Assembly (NCBI GenBank): GCA_951640165.1
Contig: OX621258.1
Coordinates: forward strand, 5,479,501 to 5,543,500
DNA: 64,000 bases
Reading direction: 5' to 3'
Origin: Pseudoips prasinana
Lineage: Eukaryota > Arthropoda > Insecta > Lepidoptera > Nolidae
The position numbers and the translations under genes were made by a program. The notes beneath the pieces are model-generated. The model did no database searches. It saw only the letters and a list, made by a program, of their open reading frames with translations, and was not told where the DNA came from. Shown here piece after piece: positions 1-9,523 of the stretch (positions are counted from its first letter, which is position 1; each line of letters opens with the position of its first letter).

Positions 1-162
1 TTTTGACACTTGAAACACTGTTATTTAATAGATCTAAATCATATTCCCAAGAGAGCTTGTTAGCTACTGGCACGTATAATAGATACGTTTTGCCTGTATG
101 TACTCTTAACGCTGGGAATTAAAAGTATGCGAGCTTTCCGTACGGGTTTGATATAGTTATAT

Positions 163-297
163 ATGGAAGAAGAAGTACACTTTATTGCATAAGGATATAC
201 ATACAATATGCATAGAACAATATTTTACAATTGGCGGCCTAATCACTAAAATCTCCTCCAGGCAACCTATTTGCGTTGGATGGACCAGAATTTAATT
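163..297 (-). mobile_element. LINE 3' end (family X)
   Basis: Read on the minus strand this runs from a GGTTGCCTGGAGGAGAT segment through GGCCGCCAATTG to a TGCAATAAAGTG poly-A signal. A second copy in the opposite orientation starts at 2057 and a fragment lies near 54255. The layout fits the 3' untranslated end of a lepidopteran non-LTR retrotransposon; no coding part remains. Confidence 0.6.
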
Positions 298-300
298 TCA

Positions 301-844
301 ATGGATAATAGTAGCAAAAGGTGTACCTACGAATTTATTGGAAATAAGAAAAGATAACTTACAAATATTATATACGTAAGAATAATAAATAAATAAATGA
401 AAATAAAATTACTTATAATACTTATATACAGTACTGTATACATAAATACACCACAAATATATATAAATAAATATATAAACCTAATTCAGCAAACTCAAGT
501 AAAGCCTCGGCGACAACTAGTTGAGTTTAAATAAGTAAATAAGTTATATATATTTAAAGACCATTAAATTAAATTCCCGAACTGGTAGTTATTGTTGAGT
601 TATTATTAAATAGTAAAATTGTGCCATATACTATTATAGTCTGATGGATTTTTACCTGGTATCCGTCTGTTTCGTCTCAGAGCCGATATCCAGTGCGGTT
701 TGCGTACTTGTAATGTGAGCTCTTTATAAAACATAGCCCATTGTGTCATATCCATTTGTATTTGTAAACTTCTCTATGTTGACATTCGTAAGAGTATATA
801 GGGGATGTATATGATATTGGTAGTAATTCCTCGACCCGATGAAA
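301..844. other. AT-rich stretch, nothing recognised
   Basis: Long runs of short A/T words with many stops in all frames. I see no coding potential, tRNA-like box or terminal inverted repeat. Confidence 0.5.
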
Positions 845-1085
845 TGCCCTCTCCGGACCTAAACGGGAAGGAGGCCCGCGTCGCGTATTAACGTAGAGCG
901 AAAGTTGCACAAAACATCCCTAAAAGCTATGAACTCCCTCCTCTCCCCGTCAGTAACCGCCCAGAGTCGAGGTTCGAACCCCAAAGAGGGTACCCTCCGG
1001 CGCGGGTACTTAGATTGTAGTTGAATTTGCTAGACGGTCCGAGTTCGCTCACCTCTATAGTCCGGTGAAGCAGTAAAAAAGGTAA
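845..1085 (-). repeat. Dispersed repeat N with tRNA-like B box
   Basis: Contains a reversed B-box-like GGTTCGAACC and the segment CGTAGAGCGAAAGTTGCA. A diverged relative lies at 37695-37895, and a short piece near 60303-60335 shares GTCCGGTGA-GCAGTG. Probably an old SINE; boundaries are uncertain. Confidence 0.45.
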
Positions 1086-1149
1086 CGCTAACTGCACGCG
1101 TCATGTTAAAAAAATCCGTGCAAATATTAATTAAAAGTAAAAAAAAACA

Positions 1150-1225
1150 GCTTCTCTGCTGCTGCAACCTGGTGGGGATCAAACCCACAAACCTCTGGCT
1201 TAGCAGTCACAAACAAGCGAGTCAG
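1150..1225 (-). repeat. tRNA-like SINE head fragment
   Basis: A reversed B-box-like GGGATCAAACCC is followed by a reversed anticodon-arm-like region. There is no paired acceptor stem, so this is a SINE relic rather than a tRNA gene. Confidence 0.4.
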
Positions 1226-1248
1226 ATTCGACAGTGCCCAGATTAATA

Positions 1249-1715
1249 CTCCATTATAAATTTATGCGAAAGTTTGTGAGTATGGATGTCTTCTCTAGTT
1301 GTAATTCTCTCGTTTTATGAGGCTATAGCCTCTTTACATCATTCTGTCTCCCGCTTTGCTCTGGAGGGAAGTGGAACAATTCATTTTCTAACTCCTCCTT
1401 TTATTTATTTCTGATTAAATTCGTTGCGGGATCCAAGACAGTTAAACCGATTCCCCGGGACATGCCTGAGCCTCACCGCTCAGTGTCATTTCATTGTGTG
1501 CCACTGTTGATCCTGGCTTACAGGAGTTGCAGTGGTGGGTAAGAGGGAGGGACTAGTCCCGAGTATAGATGTATAGATATTCATTACTCTGTCGCGCAAA
1601 AACTACCGGATGGATATTGAGGAAAATTTCAAGTAATATGGCTTATATATCCGAATAACGTATGGGCTATAATTTATAAAGTTTAACGCGTGTAAAACCG
1701 CGGGGTAAAAGCTAG
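1249..1715 (+). mobile_element. Helitron-like element, interrupted
   Basis: The 5' part carries the family hallmark GCGAAAGTTTGTGAGTATGG. The 3' part carries ATAATTTATAAAGTTTAACG, a CCGCGGGG segment and a terminal GCTAG. Helitrons end in CTRR after a hairpin, which fits. The element is split by a 271-bp insertion at 1290-1560. No Rep/helicase coding is present, so it is non-autonomous. Confidence 0.75.
1290..1560 (+). mobile_element. Retroposon-like insert Y in the Helitron
   Basis: Flanked by a 12-bp target-site duplication, GAGTATGGATGT (1278-1289) and GAGTATAGATGT (1561-1572), with one mismatch. A second, reversed copy of the family lies at 15895-16160; both contain TCTCCCGCTTTG-TCTGG and GTAAGCCAGGATCAACAG-type words. 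No coding sequence is seen. The long duplication favours target-primed insertion (SINE or truncated LINE). Confidence 0.65.
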
Positions 1716-1881
1716 TTCTCAATAGTTTATTACATTCCATAACCCTATCGGAAACAGCAGCATTGGTAAAATAGGAGAGAGGAAGACATGAATGTTTTAA
1801 AGTGCAACTACACCTTAATTTGTTACATTACGTAAGATGTCTTGTCTCCAATCAATTTGTACACCTTTTGCTTCTATTGTA

Positions 1882-2035
1882 AAGATGCTAGCTCATCCAG
1901 CTACCTCAATCTGTCAAATATTCTTTTATAGATTTTCAACTTTATCACAAAAGCAAAAGGCTCACTTTCATTTGGGTAAATTTGACAGATTGGGGTAGCT
2001 TGATCTATCTATCTATGTTGATGTGCTGGCATTTG
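1882..2035. mobile_element. MITE-T copy (TA target, diverged)
   Basis: Member of the 135-bp palindromic MITE family. It keeps CAATCTGTCAAAT and ATTTGACAGATTGGGGTAG arms around a TTTTCAACTTTATCAC centre. It is about 19 bp longer than its sisters because of a TATC micro-expansion near the right end. TA flanks both sides. Confidence 0.7.
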
Positions 2036-2056
2036 TATATTAATGATAAAAATGAT

Positions 2057-2525
2057 AAATTCTGGTCCATCCAATGTGAATCAGTTGCCTGGAAGAGATC
2101 GCTTTTAGTGATAAGGCCGCCGGTTGCAAAATATTGTTCTATTTATGTTGTTCCATTTACATTTCTCATGTCGAAATCCGCAGGAATGTCGAAATCCGCA
2201 GGCGAACCAAAGTCACCGACATAGCCCGAAGAATTGCAAAACTAAAGTGGCAGTGGGGGGGGGGGGGACACATAGCTCGTGGATCCGACGGCCGCTGGGG
2301 CAGAAAGGTTCTCGAGTGGTGACCACGAACCGGAAGACGCAGCGAGGGCAGGCCCCCTACAAGATGGACCGATGATCTTGTGCGGGTCGCTGGAAACTGC
2401 TGGATGCGAATAGCACAAGACCGGCAATTGTGGAGATCTTTGGGGGAGGCCTTTGTCCAGCAGTGGACGTCTTTCGGCTGATATGATGATGATGATGACA
2501 TTTCTCATGCAATAAAACCTCCAAT
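2057..2525 (+). mobile_element. LINE 3' end (family X), split by RTE insert
   Basis: Begins AATTCTGGTCCATCCAATG and runs through GTTGCCTGGAAGAGATCG to the ATGCAATAAA signal, which lies after the RTE insertion at 2171-2497. It is the counterpart of the minus-strand copy at 163-297. Confidence 0.6.
2171..2497 (+). mobile_element. 5'-truncated RTE copy with perfect 12-bp TSD
   Basis: Encodes the remnant C terminus of the RTE polyprotein (RRTKVTDI-RRIAKLKWQ, then GRP-TRWTDDLVRVAGNCWM) and ends with the GATGATGAT tail typical of the family here. The exact duplication ACATTTCTCATG occurs at 2159-2170 and 2498-2509. The frame is broken by a G run near 2256-2267 and by a TGG-to-TGA change near 2319. 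The 5' edge carries a tandem micro-duplication of TCGAAATCCGCAGG. Confidence 0.85.
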
Positions 2526-2526
2526 G

Positions 2527-2640
2527 ATCATCATCCAGCCTGATGGACATAGGCCTCCCCAAATGATTTTATAACGTTGCAGTTAGGCGGTAGCTAGTAC
2601 ATAGGTGGCACTGCTGCCCGACTACCTGGTATATCCCTTA
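2527..2640 (-). mobile_element. RTE-related 3' fragment
   Basis: Reversed GGACATAGGCCTCCCC-type sequence preceded by ATCATCATC, as in RTE-type 3' ends. It is too short and diverged to place further. Confidence 0.45.
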
Positions 2641-2655
2641 GTCACTCTTTTACTA

Positions 2656-2700
2656 CATCCACGGGGTGGTATGGGGCCACCCCATACCACCCCGTGGATG
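2656..2700. repeat. Perfect GC-rich hairpin, 21-bp arms
   Basis: Arms 2656-2676 and 2680-2700 are exact reverse complements with a 3-nt loop (CCA). It lies at the edge of the RTE-like fragment and is far more GC-rich than its surroundings. Confidence 0.95.
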
Positions 2701-3322
2701 TTCCTGATATTCTTTCTAGGCCGATAATGACACGACTGAACTTCCGATAGTAATATTTTTTTTAGATAGAGATTAATGTTTTATTTTTTTTTATTTATAT
2801 AAAGGCTTACCATATAAATACATACCTACACAACATTAAACAACAATCTTTGATACAATTTTAAATCTTTCATGCATCAAAATTAAAGGAAAGCACGGCA
2901 TTCTTAATTAAGTTTACGAAAGTACATTAAAACTAAGTAGCTGTTTTAAGTTTTATCATCCAAGATAAAAAATTTTAATAAAAAATGTTTTTATGTTTGT
3001 TTTGTTTTGGAACAAATTTGGAACATTGTTAATTAAATAATGCTATTATATTAATTATAATTTTGATGTTTATAGAATGCTTTTGAAACTGCCGGTTTTG
3101 TAGTGTCTCAGAGATATTTGCGAAGTCTCGCGCGGACGATTTTCACGCTGTCATCCCCAAAAAACCGCATCCATTTTAAGGAGAGTAAGAGACAGTAACA
3201 ACAGCATCTTGAGAACGGTTGCTGAAAATTACAGCTCACCTATTGCAGGGGGGTTTGTGCAGAGGATAATAAAGATGCTTTACTGCGTTCTGCACAGACA
3301 GAGTACCTACCTTAATTTATAA
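2701..3322. other. AT-rich stretch, nothing recognised
   Basis: No open frame of note, no repeat shared with the rest of the window that I could see, and no TIR. Confidence 0.45.
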
Positions 3323-3459
3323 TACGGTAAAGCGGGGTGAATAGAAACACCAGGGGTAAATAGCAATAGTGACAGTATCCATACAAAAGGAACAAACTTT
3401 TACTTTTGTATGGATACTGTCCCTATTGCTATTCAACCCCCGGTGTTTCGTTTTACGGT
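3323..3459. mobile_element. Fold-back element (MITE-like)
   Basis: Long imperfect hairpin. The arm with GTGAATAGAAACACC and GCAATAGTGACAGTATCCA pairs with TGGATACTGTCCCTATTGC and GGTGTTTC, around a short AAAGGAACAAACTTTTAC centre. TACGGTAAA and TTTTACGGTA mark the ends. No coding capacity. Confidence 0.65.
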
Positions 3460-3642
3460 ACCTACTTACCATTTTGCTTATTAAAATTAGTTCGTAAGTC
3501 ACTTTACTAGAAAATATGGATCTGTATTTAATTGTGGTCCGAAATAAAAGTCATTTATTTATTATTAAAATTTTAATTAGTTGTTGATTCTGGTACAAGA
3601 AGAAAAATGTGTCTTGCACGCATTTCGCCTTTGCCCTTAATA

Positions 3643-3898
3643 ATAATAATAATATCTGGGGATAATGTCACACAGAACATCATAGCCCCAAACTAAGCAA
3701 AGCTTGTTCTGTTTATGGGTACCAGGCGACGATACACATACTCATATAGATAGATAAATACTTATATACATAGAAAACACCCATGACTCAGAATCAAATA
3801 TTCGTGCTCATCACACAAATATTTGCACTTTCCGGGATTTGAACACAGGACCACCATCTTCGTAGGCAGGAGCACTACCAACTAGGCTACGGTGACCG
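3643..3898 (-). mobile_element. SINE-C copy
   Basis: tRNA-headed SINE read on the minus strand. The head is GGTCACCGTAGCCTAGTTGG (A-box region) with a B box in GGTCCTG-GTTC-AATCCCGG. The body contains CATAGTACAAGCTTTGCTTA-type sequence and the tail is an ATT/ATA run at 3643. This copy is diverged (AACACAGG at the B box). Sisters: 21757, 24688, 50084, 60724. Confidence 0.8.
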
Positions 3899-4354
3899 TC
3901 AAGATGATTTAATTTAAGATGCTTTGTCTAAATTCTTGATAGGGGGGTTCTTGATAGTTAGATTATTTCCACTTTCTCTTCGCATTAAAACAAACAGCCT
4001 ATATATACAGCGTGCTGGGATGCGCTAATAGTCTAAGTGTGATGTAATTTTTTACAATTGTTATTAGAAAAATGACATTAGAAATATAATATTGATTATG
4101 AGTACATTCAATTACTGAAGTAATTAGCCATTATTAGCGAGCTCCTTGGAGGTACCAGTCTTACATAAATAATTTAAATTTGGAACTCTACGAACTAGGT
4201 AAGTTAGTTTTTAATTATTATATTTACGTTGATACTAGCTGTGCCCCGCGGTTTTAACCGCGATCAGATATTATGCGGCTTTATAAATTATAGCCTAATT
4301 TAAATGCGTTAAGAAAATATATCGAATGTATTGTATAAATTCGAAGTGTCAATA

Positions 4355-4415
4355 CCACGTGCGGTGGCGGAGTGGTTAACGCACATGAGGCGGATACCCC
4401 GTGGTCGTGGGTTCG
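4355..4415 (+). repeat. tRNA-like SINE head inside Helitron
   Basis: A-box-like GGCGGAGTGGTTAACGC and B-box-like GTGGGTTCGATT are spaced as in a tRNA head. A perfect hairpin follows immediately, so the SINE body is missing or replaced. Confidence 0.6.
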
Positions 4416-4458
4416 ATTGTATAAATTTAAGTGCGGGTGGCACTTAAATTTATACAAT
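4416..4458. repeat. Perfect hairpin, 19-bp arms
   Basis: The arm starting ATTGTATAAATTTAAGTGC at 4416 and its exact reverse complement ending at 4458 flank a 5-nt GGGTG loop. It begins inside the B box of the tRNA-like head. Confidence 0.9.
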
Positions 4459-4631
4459 TCATTTTAAAGATGTATAGCTTATATGTTAATCCAGGGTGTC
4501 AGCTAACTCCATACAAAATTGTATTAAAATCGCTTCAACCGTTTTGACGTGAAGAAGTAACAAACATACTCAGACACTCACAAAATTTCGCCTTTATAAT
4601 ATTAGTGTGATAAACTCATACTCGTAGAACT

Positions 4632-4885
4632 ACTTACTTACTTATCGTATGGGTAGTGGTTACTCTAATGTCAGAGTTGTTCTAGCCGCCCAGTAAGCCT
4701 CTGACATGGCTAAACGACTGTTGCCTAATGGCTACAACTGGGATCGACAGCTTAACGTGCCCTGCGAAGCACGGAGACGCTCAGAAATTAATACACTTTG
4801 GCGGTCACCCATCTATGGACTGATCGCGTGCTTAGTTGCTTAACCTCGCCAATCACTTAGGGACCGGTAAGAGCATCTGGCTATG
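4632..4885 (-). mobile_element. 5S-rRNA-like SINE copy
   Basis: Read on the minus strand, GGTTAAGCAACTAAGCACGC, then CGATCAGTCCATAGATGG and GTGACCGCC, resemble the internal A box, intermediate element and C box of a 5S rRNA gene. The body continues TTTCTGAGCGTCTCCG to CAGAGGCTTACTGGGCGG. Related copies: 16165-16405 and 17510-17745. The 5S-like part is too diverged to be a functional rRNA. Confidence 0.6.
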
Positions 4886-5229
4886 AGGTTATATTATTAA
4901 ACTTATACTAACGCAACAACAGAAAAGGGTTGTAAAATGTTGTTGCAAATACCAAGATGGCGCCATTTCGGATTTCCCCTATAAAGAAAATACCGAAATG
5001 TAATTTGCTTTTTTTTTTTTTATATTGTCCTTCTTGCATGTGCACATTTTTGTGGGCGGGAGGGCGGTGCAAATTGCATCCCGGCATGATTAAACTGACA
5101 ATTAGCGGAATTAACACTACATATTGATTTTGTATTTTTTACCGATAATTTAGTATTTTTACTTTATATATTTTCGTGTTATGTTTATTTCATAAAGTTA
5201 GGAGGTATACCTACTAACTTTATTTACCT
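4886..5229. other. Unassigned stretch
   Basis: Includes a CAAGATGGCGCCATTTCGG segment and a T11 run. No credible gene or element ends seen. Confidence 0.4.
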
Positions 5230-5605
5230 ACTGCATCGTTGGTCTAGCGGTAGCGTGTTCACCAGCAGAGAACGAGCTCCTGGGTTCAAATCCTGGGTCG
5301 GGCCAAAAGTGATTTTGGGACTTGTAAAAAGAAAAATTTCACAGCATCAGCCCGAAGTCTGAGAGTTGGCGATATTATACCCTAACTATTATGCCTTGGA
5401 GAGCACGTAAAGCCGTCGGTCCTGTACCCGACCTCTTTCCGGTCGTGTCACTAGGCGTCCCATCGGATCATGACAGTGATGGAATAGAAAGTGCTCCTGT
5501 GTTTGCCCACACACTTGAGCACTATAATATGTCCCGCGCAGATGGCTAATCTCTGTTGAGACTGGCCGCCTTGGGCGAAATTCGGCTAGGAGTAGAGCAA
5601 CAAAC
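5230..5605 (+). mobile_element. SINE-D copy, near full length
   Basis: The tRNA head has GTTGGTCTAGCGGTAGCGTG (A box) and GGTTCAAATCCTGGGTCGGG (B box). The body includes AAAATTTCACAGCATCAGCC, a CCGTCGGTCCTGTACC segment and the end AATTCGGCTAGGAG. About 370 bp. Other copies: 22995, 23753, 37925, 48755, 49458, 52868, 56120, 58450, 62500. Open frames within it on the reverse strand are incidental. Confidence 0.85.
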
Positions 5606-5829
5606 AAGAGCTGTCAAACGAAACCAAAATAGGATGACTATTGTGCGTGTACAAATGTCTATGAGTGCGTGTCAGTGAGTCGCTCATGTCGAGTTTCACA
5701 TTAATATCGATATCGATAATATTAATCAGTAACAGTAATAGTACTAAAATAGGATGGGATGGGATTTGACACGGCTGAAAATACGATTTATTTATTTATT
5801 CATTCGGGAAAACAAACAGATATACATTG

Positions 5830-6010
5830 ATATTGGTACTTTTTTATATCAGAGGGCGACACACGAGCAAGTGGGTCACCTGATGGTAAGTGATCACCGC
5901 CGCCCATGGACACTGGCAACACCAGAGGTGTCGCGGGTGCGTTGCCGGCCTTTAGGAGTCAGCAAACAAGTGTCGCTAACCCTTCCCCCCACCCCAATGA
6001 GCTCTGGCGA
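5830..6010 (+). repeat. Dispersed LINE-like repeat (CTGATGGTAAG type)
   Basis: Contains GGGTCACCTGATGGTAAGTG and CACCGCCGCCCATGGACACT, words I associate with a very common lepidopteran LINE/SINE repeat. Only one copy is in this window, so boundaries are set by loss of that signature. Confidence 0.5.
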
Positions 6011-6442
6011 CCTTACTCACACTCGGTAACACAACATTAATGATAATATTAAGGAATGTCTTCTGTAAGATGGAGGTACTTCCCCAGTCAGGCTGCTCTT
6101 TGAGGGAATGAAGTCTATTCCCTACCGCTCTTAATTCTAAACATATAAATTTATGTGATGTATGTCCAACCACATTTTCCACAGGTTGCTATAATAATTT
6201 AAGGAATATAAACCAGAGGCACAACATTGCATTTGTGTGTGATTCTGTAGTAAAGTAAGAATTTTTAAGGAAAACTCTGAAGACATTTTAAATCATTTAT
6301 TTGCAACTATAGAGCTGTCGGTTGGCGCTTAAATCTTCGCCGTTCGTCAATTTAGTGAGCGTATTAATTTGTAAAATTAAAATTAATGTCGTTTATAATT
6401 TTCAATTACTAGATATACACACATGATTTCATCACACGATCA
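6011..6442. other. Unassigned stretch
   Basis: Nothing recognisable beyond possible downstream drift of the preceding repeat. Confidence 0.4.
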
Positions 6443-6521
6443 CGGCAATTATGGAGATCTTTGGGGGAGGCCTTTGTCCAGCAGTGGACGTCTTTCGGCT
6501 GATATGATGATGATGATGAGA
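6443..6521 (+). mobile_element. RTE 3' terminal fragment
   Basis: About 80 bp identical in layout to the RTE 3' end: GGAGATCTTTGGGGGAGGCC, CAGCAGTGGACGTC, TTTCGGCTGATATGATGATG tail. AGATATACACACATGA upstream and AGATATACATGA just after the tail may be a degraded target-site duplication. Confidence 0.75.
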
Positions 6522-7000
6522 TATACATGACTAAGCTAGGAACGCGCGTCAGTTTCAATAAATTTAAATTCTAAATTCATTTATTCCGTAGAAAAATTAC
6601 ATTTATGTGGAATCGTCATTTTTGCATGTATGTTGTTCATCACAAAAATGTTAAGTGTAGGTACATAATTTTAAGTATATATTATTCTCCAATGAAATAT
6701 CAGCAGAATAATAGTATTATTTTATTTATGCGTATCGGAATAAACTTAGTTGGAATTGCAGATGCCATTAAAATTCTTTTCCTAATCGCTCGCGTTTGGA
6801 AATATTTTTTGTCAAAATGCTTACTGAATATTTATGCATTTTTCATGGGAATCCAGTTTGGATGATCGATTAATCTAAGCCATGCTTTTCAGGAATCCAA
6901 GTTAGATGGAAATCTGAAAGATACTTAAATTATTAATGATAGTATCTATTCTAACAGTAGAAAAATACTACTACTGCTACCTATGGATCGGCTAAGTGTC
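6522..7000. other. AT-rich stretch upstream of piggyBac
   Basis: An 86-codon frame at 6605-6865 is an AT-rich chance frame with no motif. Nothing else seen. Confidence 0.4.
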
Positions 7001-7019
7001 TTAACCCTTTACCGCATAA

Positions 7020-7481
7020 GAAACCATATATGGTTTGACATGTTTACAGCTTATTTATTCTAAAAATATTAAAAATCTGCGTTTAAATTTTATTGGGGTT
7101 CGTTTGTCATATCATTAGCAATAACAAAACGCAACTATTTTGTCTCTGGTCCCATGCCACTCGGATATAACCTCACTTTTCCAGACATTGTCAGTGAATG
7201 TTTACATGCGTGTGCGACTCTCAATTTTGTAAAAAGAAATAAAGATGAAAAGGTGAGTTCTTTGAGCTAATAAAAATGTTTTGTTGTATGTCATAATCTC
7301 TAGTTTGTATACACTGTAATAGATTTTCACTTTTTATTCGATTTCACCCATTTTCAACACCAATTGTTTCGGAACCATATCTGGGTTCGTATGCATTCTT
7401 TGCTTTTTATCGCTTATACATATATGGTTTCGTATGCGCTCAAGCATTATTATTAATTTTGCACGACGATATGGTTTCGCT
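7020..7481. promoter_or_regulatory. Left subterminal motif copies of piggyBac
   Basis: Repeated AACCATATATGG-type words occur at about 7020-7036 (palindromic AAACCATATATGGTTT), 7372-7394, 7418-7437 and 7467-7481, the last three reading GGTTTCG(TATGC) on the plus strand. Likely transposase-binding sites by analogy with internal repeats of other piggyBacs; that role is inference. Confidence 0.6.
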
Positions 7482-7537
7482 TCAATTTTCTTTACGTTTT
7501 CTTTACGCTAAGCATTTTTTTCTTTCTTGGTGGTAGA

Positions 7538-9397
7538 ATGGACCCTGCACGCTTTTATGGGCATAATAAGCATACTAACGCAATCCCCGAGCATGGCCTT
7601 AGCGATGATGACTTGGCTTCCGATTCTGATACTGACATGCCTACATCCTCCATACCATTTAGACGCCCTGTTATTGTACCTGAGACGGACGATGACTATT
7701 CAGACAAAGACGACGTTCCTTTAGCAAATTTACCGTCAACGTCAAAGACCAAGAAAAGCAATCGTCGTAAAGAACCTACCGTTAGAATGCACTGGTCAAC
7801 CGAACATTTGCCTCCTTATAACCCGGATCATTACATCTTCACTGGAGATGTTGAACTTCCTGATGATATAAAAGAGCTAAATTCGCCAGCCGACTTTTTC
7901 TTGTATCTATTTACTGACGAGTTGATATCAACGATAGTAGAACAATCCAATTTGAAGGCTATTCAAGATAACGTCAACAAGCCAGCCAATATCTCGAAAG
8001 AAGAGATGGAACAATTTATTGGGATAGTAATTTTTATGTCATTGGTGAAACTACCCGCATCAAGACTTTATTGGAATGTGGACATAGGGCAGCCTCAAGT
8101 GAATGAAGTAATGACATGCAACAGATGGGAAACAATAAAGCGTTTCTTGCATTTCAATGACAACTCAAAATTTATTCCTATTGGTAAAGAAGGACACGAT
8201 AAGCTGTTCAAAGTTCGTCCTTTAATAGAGGGAATTCGACAACGCCTTTTGATAGTTCCCAGGGAAGAATATTTGGCCGTAGATGAGCAGATGATACCTA
8301 CCAAAGGCAGGCACGAACTCAAACAGTATAACCCAGCGAAGCCGGATAAATGGGGTTATAAAAACCAAGTTTTGAGTGGAGTCTCAGGATTTAGCTATGA
8401 CTTTGAGTTATTTGCTGGCGAGCAAAGCAACAAAGTTCCTGATGGCGCACCTGACCTTGGAGTTAGTGGCAATGTTGTAACTCGTTTAGTGCAGTCGGTA
8501 CCAAGGCACAAGAATCACAAAATCTTTTTCGACAATTGGTACAATAGTCCTAAATTACAGGTATATCTTACGCAAAGTGGCCTTTTGCCTTCGGGTACCG
8601 TAAGATTGAACCGAGTGCCAAATGCTCAAATGCCACCCGAAAAAGAGTTAAAAAAAGGAGGGAGAGGCCATATGATTGAAAAGACTGCTACGGTGGATGG
8701 AGTTCAATTAGGTTTGGTAACTTGGTTTGACAACAAACCTGTGAATATGCTTTCAACATTTGTTGGTAGCAAACCTACCACAAAAAAGCAAAGATATTGC
8801 CGCAAAGACCACCAATACAAGGAAATAGACTGTCCACAAGTTGTTGAAGTTTACAATCGTCATATGGGTGGCGTGGACTTACTTGACTCAATGCTGGGCT
8901 ATTACAGGATTCATTTGAGGTCAAAGAAGTGGTACAAAAGAATTTTTTTTCATATGATAGATTTATGTGTGGTAAATGCGTGGATTTTGTGGCGTAGAGT
9001 AAACGAAAGTTCTTATTTATCTCTGTTCGTCTTCAAACAAGCCATCTCAGAACACTTACGCAAAGCAGGAAAGGCTCTTTCTCGTAAACGGGGTCGTCCA
9101 TTGGCCAATTCAGTGACTTGTTCGCCATCTACGAGCCGCCATGGAAGTCCATCAATTTGTGCAAGTCCTGGACCGCCAACTCCTCAGAGGAAGAAAATAA
9201 GAAAAGTCCCAGAAAAGCATCAGGTTCTACCCTTAACCTCTGTACGGACTGATAATATTGGACATTTGCCAGAGTGGCAGAAAAATCGACAAATTTGTCA
9301 AGTATGCTCCATGAAAACCTACACTAAGTGTCCCAAATGTAAGGTATATTTATGTTATAATGATAAGAGAAATTGTTTGATTAAGTTTCATCAATAA
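7538..9397 (+). CDS. piggyBac transposase, intact
   Basis: 619-residue cut-and-paste transposase (DDE_Tnp_1_7 family), acting in the nucleus on TTAA sites. The N terminus is acidic (residues 20-35 and 50-60). The catalytic triad is visible as D249 in LAVDEQM, D332 in FFDNWYNS and D447 in MGGVDLLD, the usual spacing for the family. The C-terminal cysteine-rich domain (about 587-618; C587, C590, C598, C601, C606, C613, H618) matches the zinc-binding DNA-recognition domain. A basic segment KRGRP near 517 may aid nuclear import. The length matches known piggyBac transposases, there is no stop or frameshift, and no intron is needed. The ATG at 7538 is preferred because the acidic N terminus starts there. 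It may be active; the sequence alone cannot show expression. Confidence 0.95.
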   Translation: MDPARFYGHNKHTNAIPEHGLSDDDLASDSDTDMPTSSIPFRRPVIVPETDDDYSDKDDVPLANLPSTSKTKKSNRRKEPTVRMHWSTEHLPPYNPDHYIFTGDVELPDDIKELNSPADFFLYLFTDELISTIVEQSNLKAIQDNVNKPANISKEEMEQFIGIVIFMSLVKLPASRLYWNVDIGQPQVNEVMTCNRWETIKRFLHFNDNSKFIPIGKEGHDKLFKVRPLIEGIRQRLLIVPREEYLAVDEQMIPTKGRHELKQYNPAKPDKWGYKNQVLSGVSGFSYDFELFAGEQSNKVPDGAPDLGVSGNVVTRLVQSVPRHKNHKIFFDNWYNSPKLQVYLTQSGLLPSGTVRLNRVPNAQMPPEKELKKGGRGHMIEKTATVDGVQLGLVTWFDNKPVNMLSTFVGSKPTTKKQRYCRKDHQYKEIDCPQVVEVYNRHMGGVDLLDSMLGYYRIHLRSKKWYKRIFFHMIDLCVVNAWILWRRVNESSYLSLFVFKQAISEHLRKAGKALSRKRGRPLANSVTCSPSTSRHGSPSICASPGPPTPQRKKIRKVPEKHQVLPLTSVRTDNIGHLPEWQKNRQICQVCSMKTYTKCPKCKVYLCYNDKRNCLIKFHQ

Positions 9398-9458
9398 TTT
9401 TGTATAACTTTCTTTTTTTAAATATATATAAAAAGGTTTTGATGGAAAGGGTTTGTTG

Positions 9459-9523
9459 CATACGAAACCATATATGTCCAAGGGGTTTGAGGTTTTGATG
9501 CATACAAACCCATATATGGTTCC
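9459..9523. promoter_or_regulatory. Right subterminal motif copies of piggyBac
   Basis: Two direct copies, GCATACGAAACCATATATG (from 9459) and GCATACAAACCCATATATGG (from 9500), lie between the transposase stop and the right terminus. They are in inverse orientation to most of the left-end copies. Confidence 0.6.

Larger units (their letters stand above)
4235..4610 (-). mobile_element. Helitron-like element, interrupted by tRNA-like DNA
   Basis: On the minus strand it starts TCACACTAATATTATAAAGG and ends with a CCGCGG-containing hairpin and CTAG at 4235. The middle (about 4340-4460) holds a tRNA-like SINE piece and a perfect hairpin. The rest keeps the family words AACGGTTGAAGCGATTTTAA and GTTAGCTGACACCCTGGATT. 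Confidence 0.75.

Noticed and set aside
2166..2501. Minus-strand frames over RTE 3' ends (also 13058-13798, 55813-56007)
   Set aside because: Antisense shadows of the RTE coding sequence, repeated wherever that end occurs.
5232..5304. Functional tRNA gene (and similar hits at 21406, 44700, 52868, 63720)
   Set aside because: A and B boxes are present, but the acceptor stems do not pair, and each is followed by a body shared with many copies; these are SINE heads.
6605..6865. 86-codon frame upstream of piggyBac
   Set aside because: AT-rich composition, no motif, no neighbours to support it.
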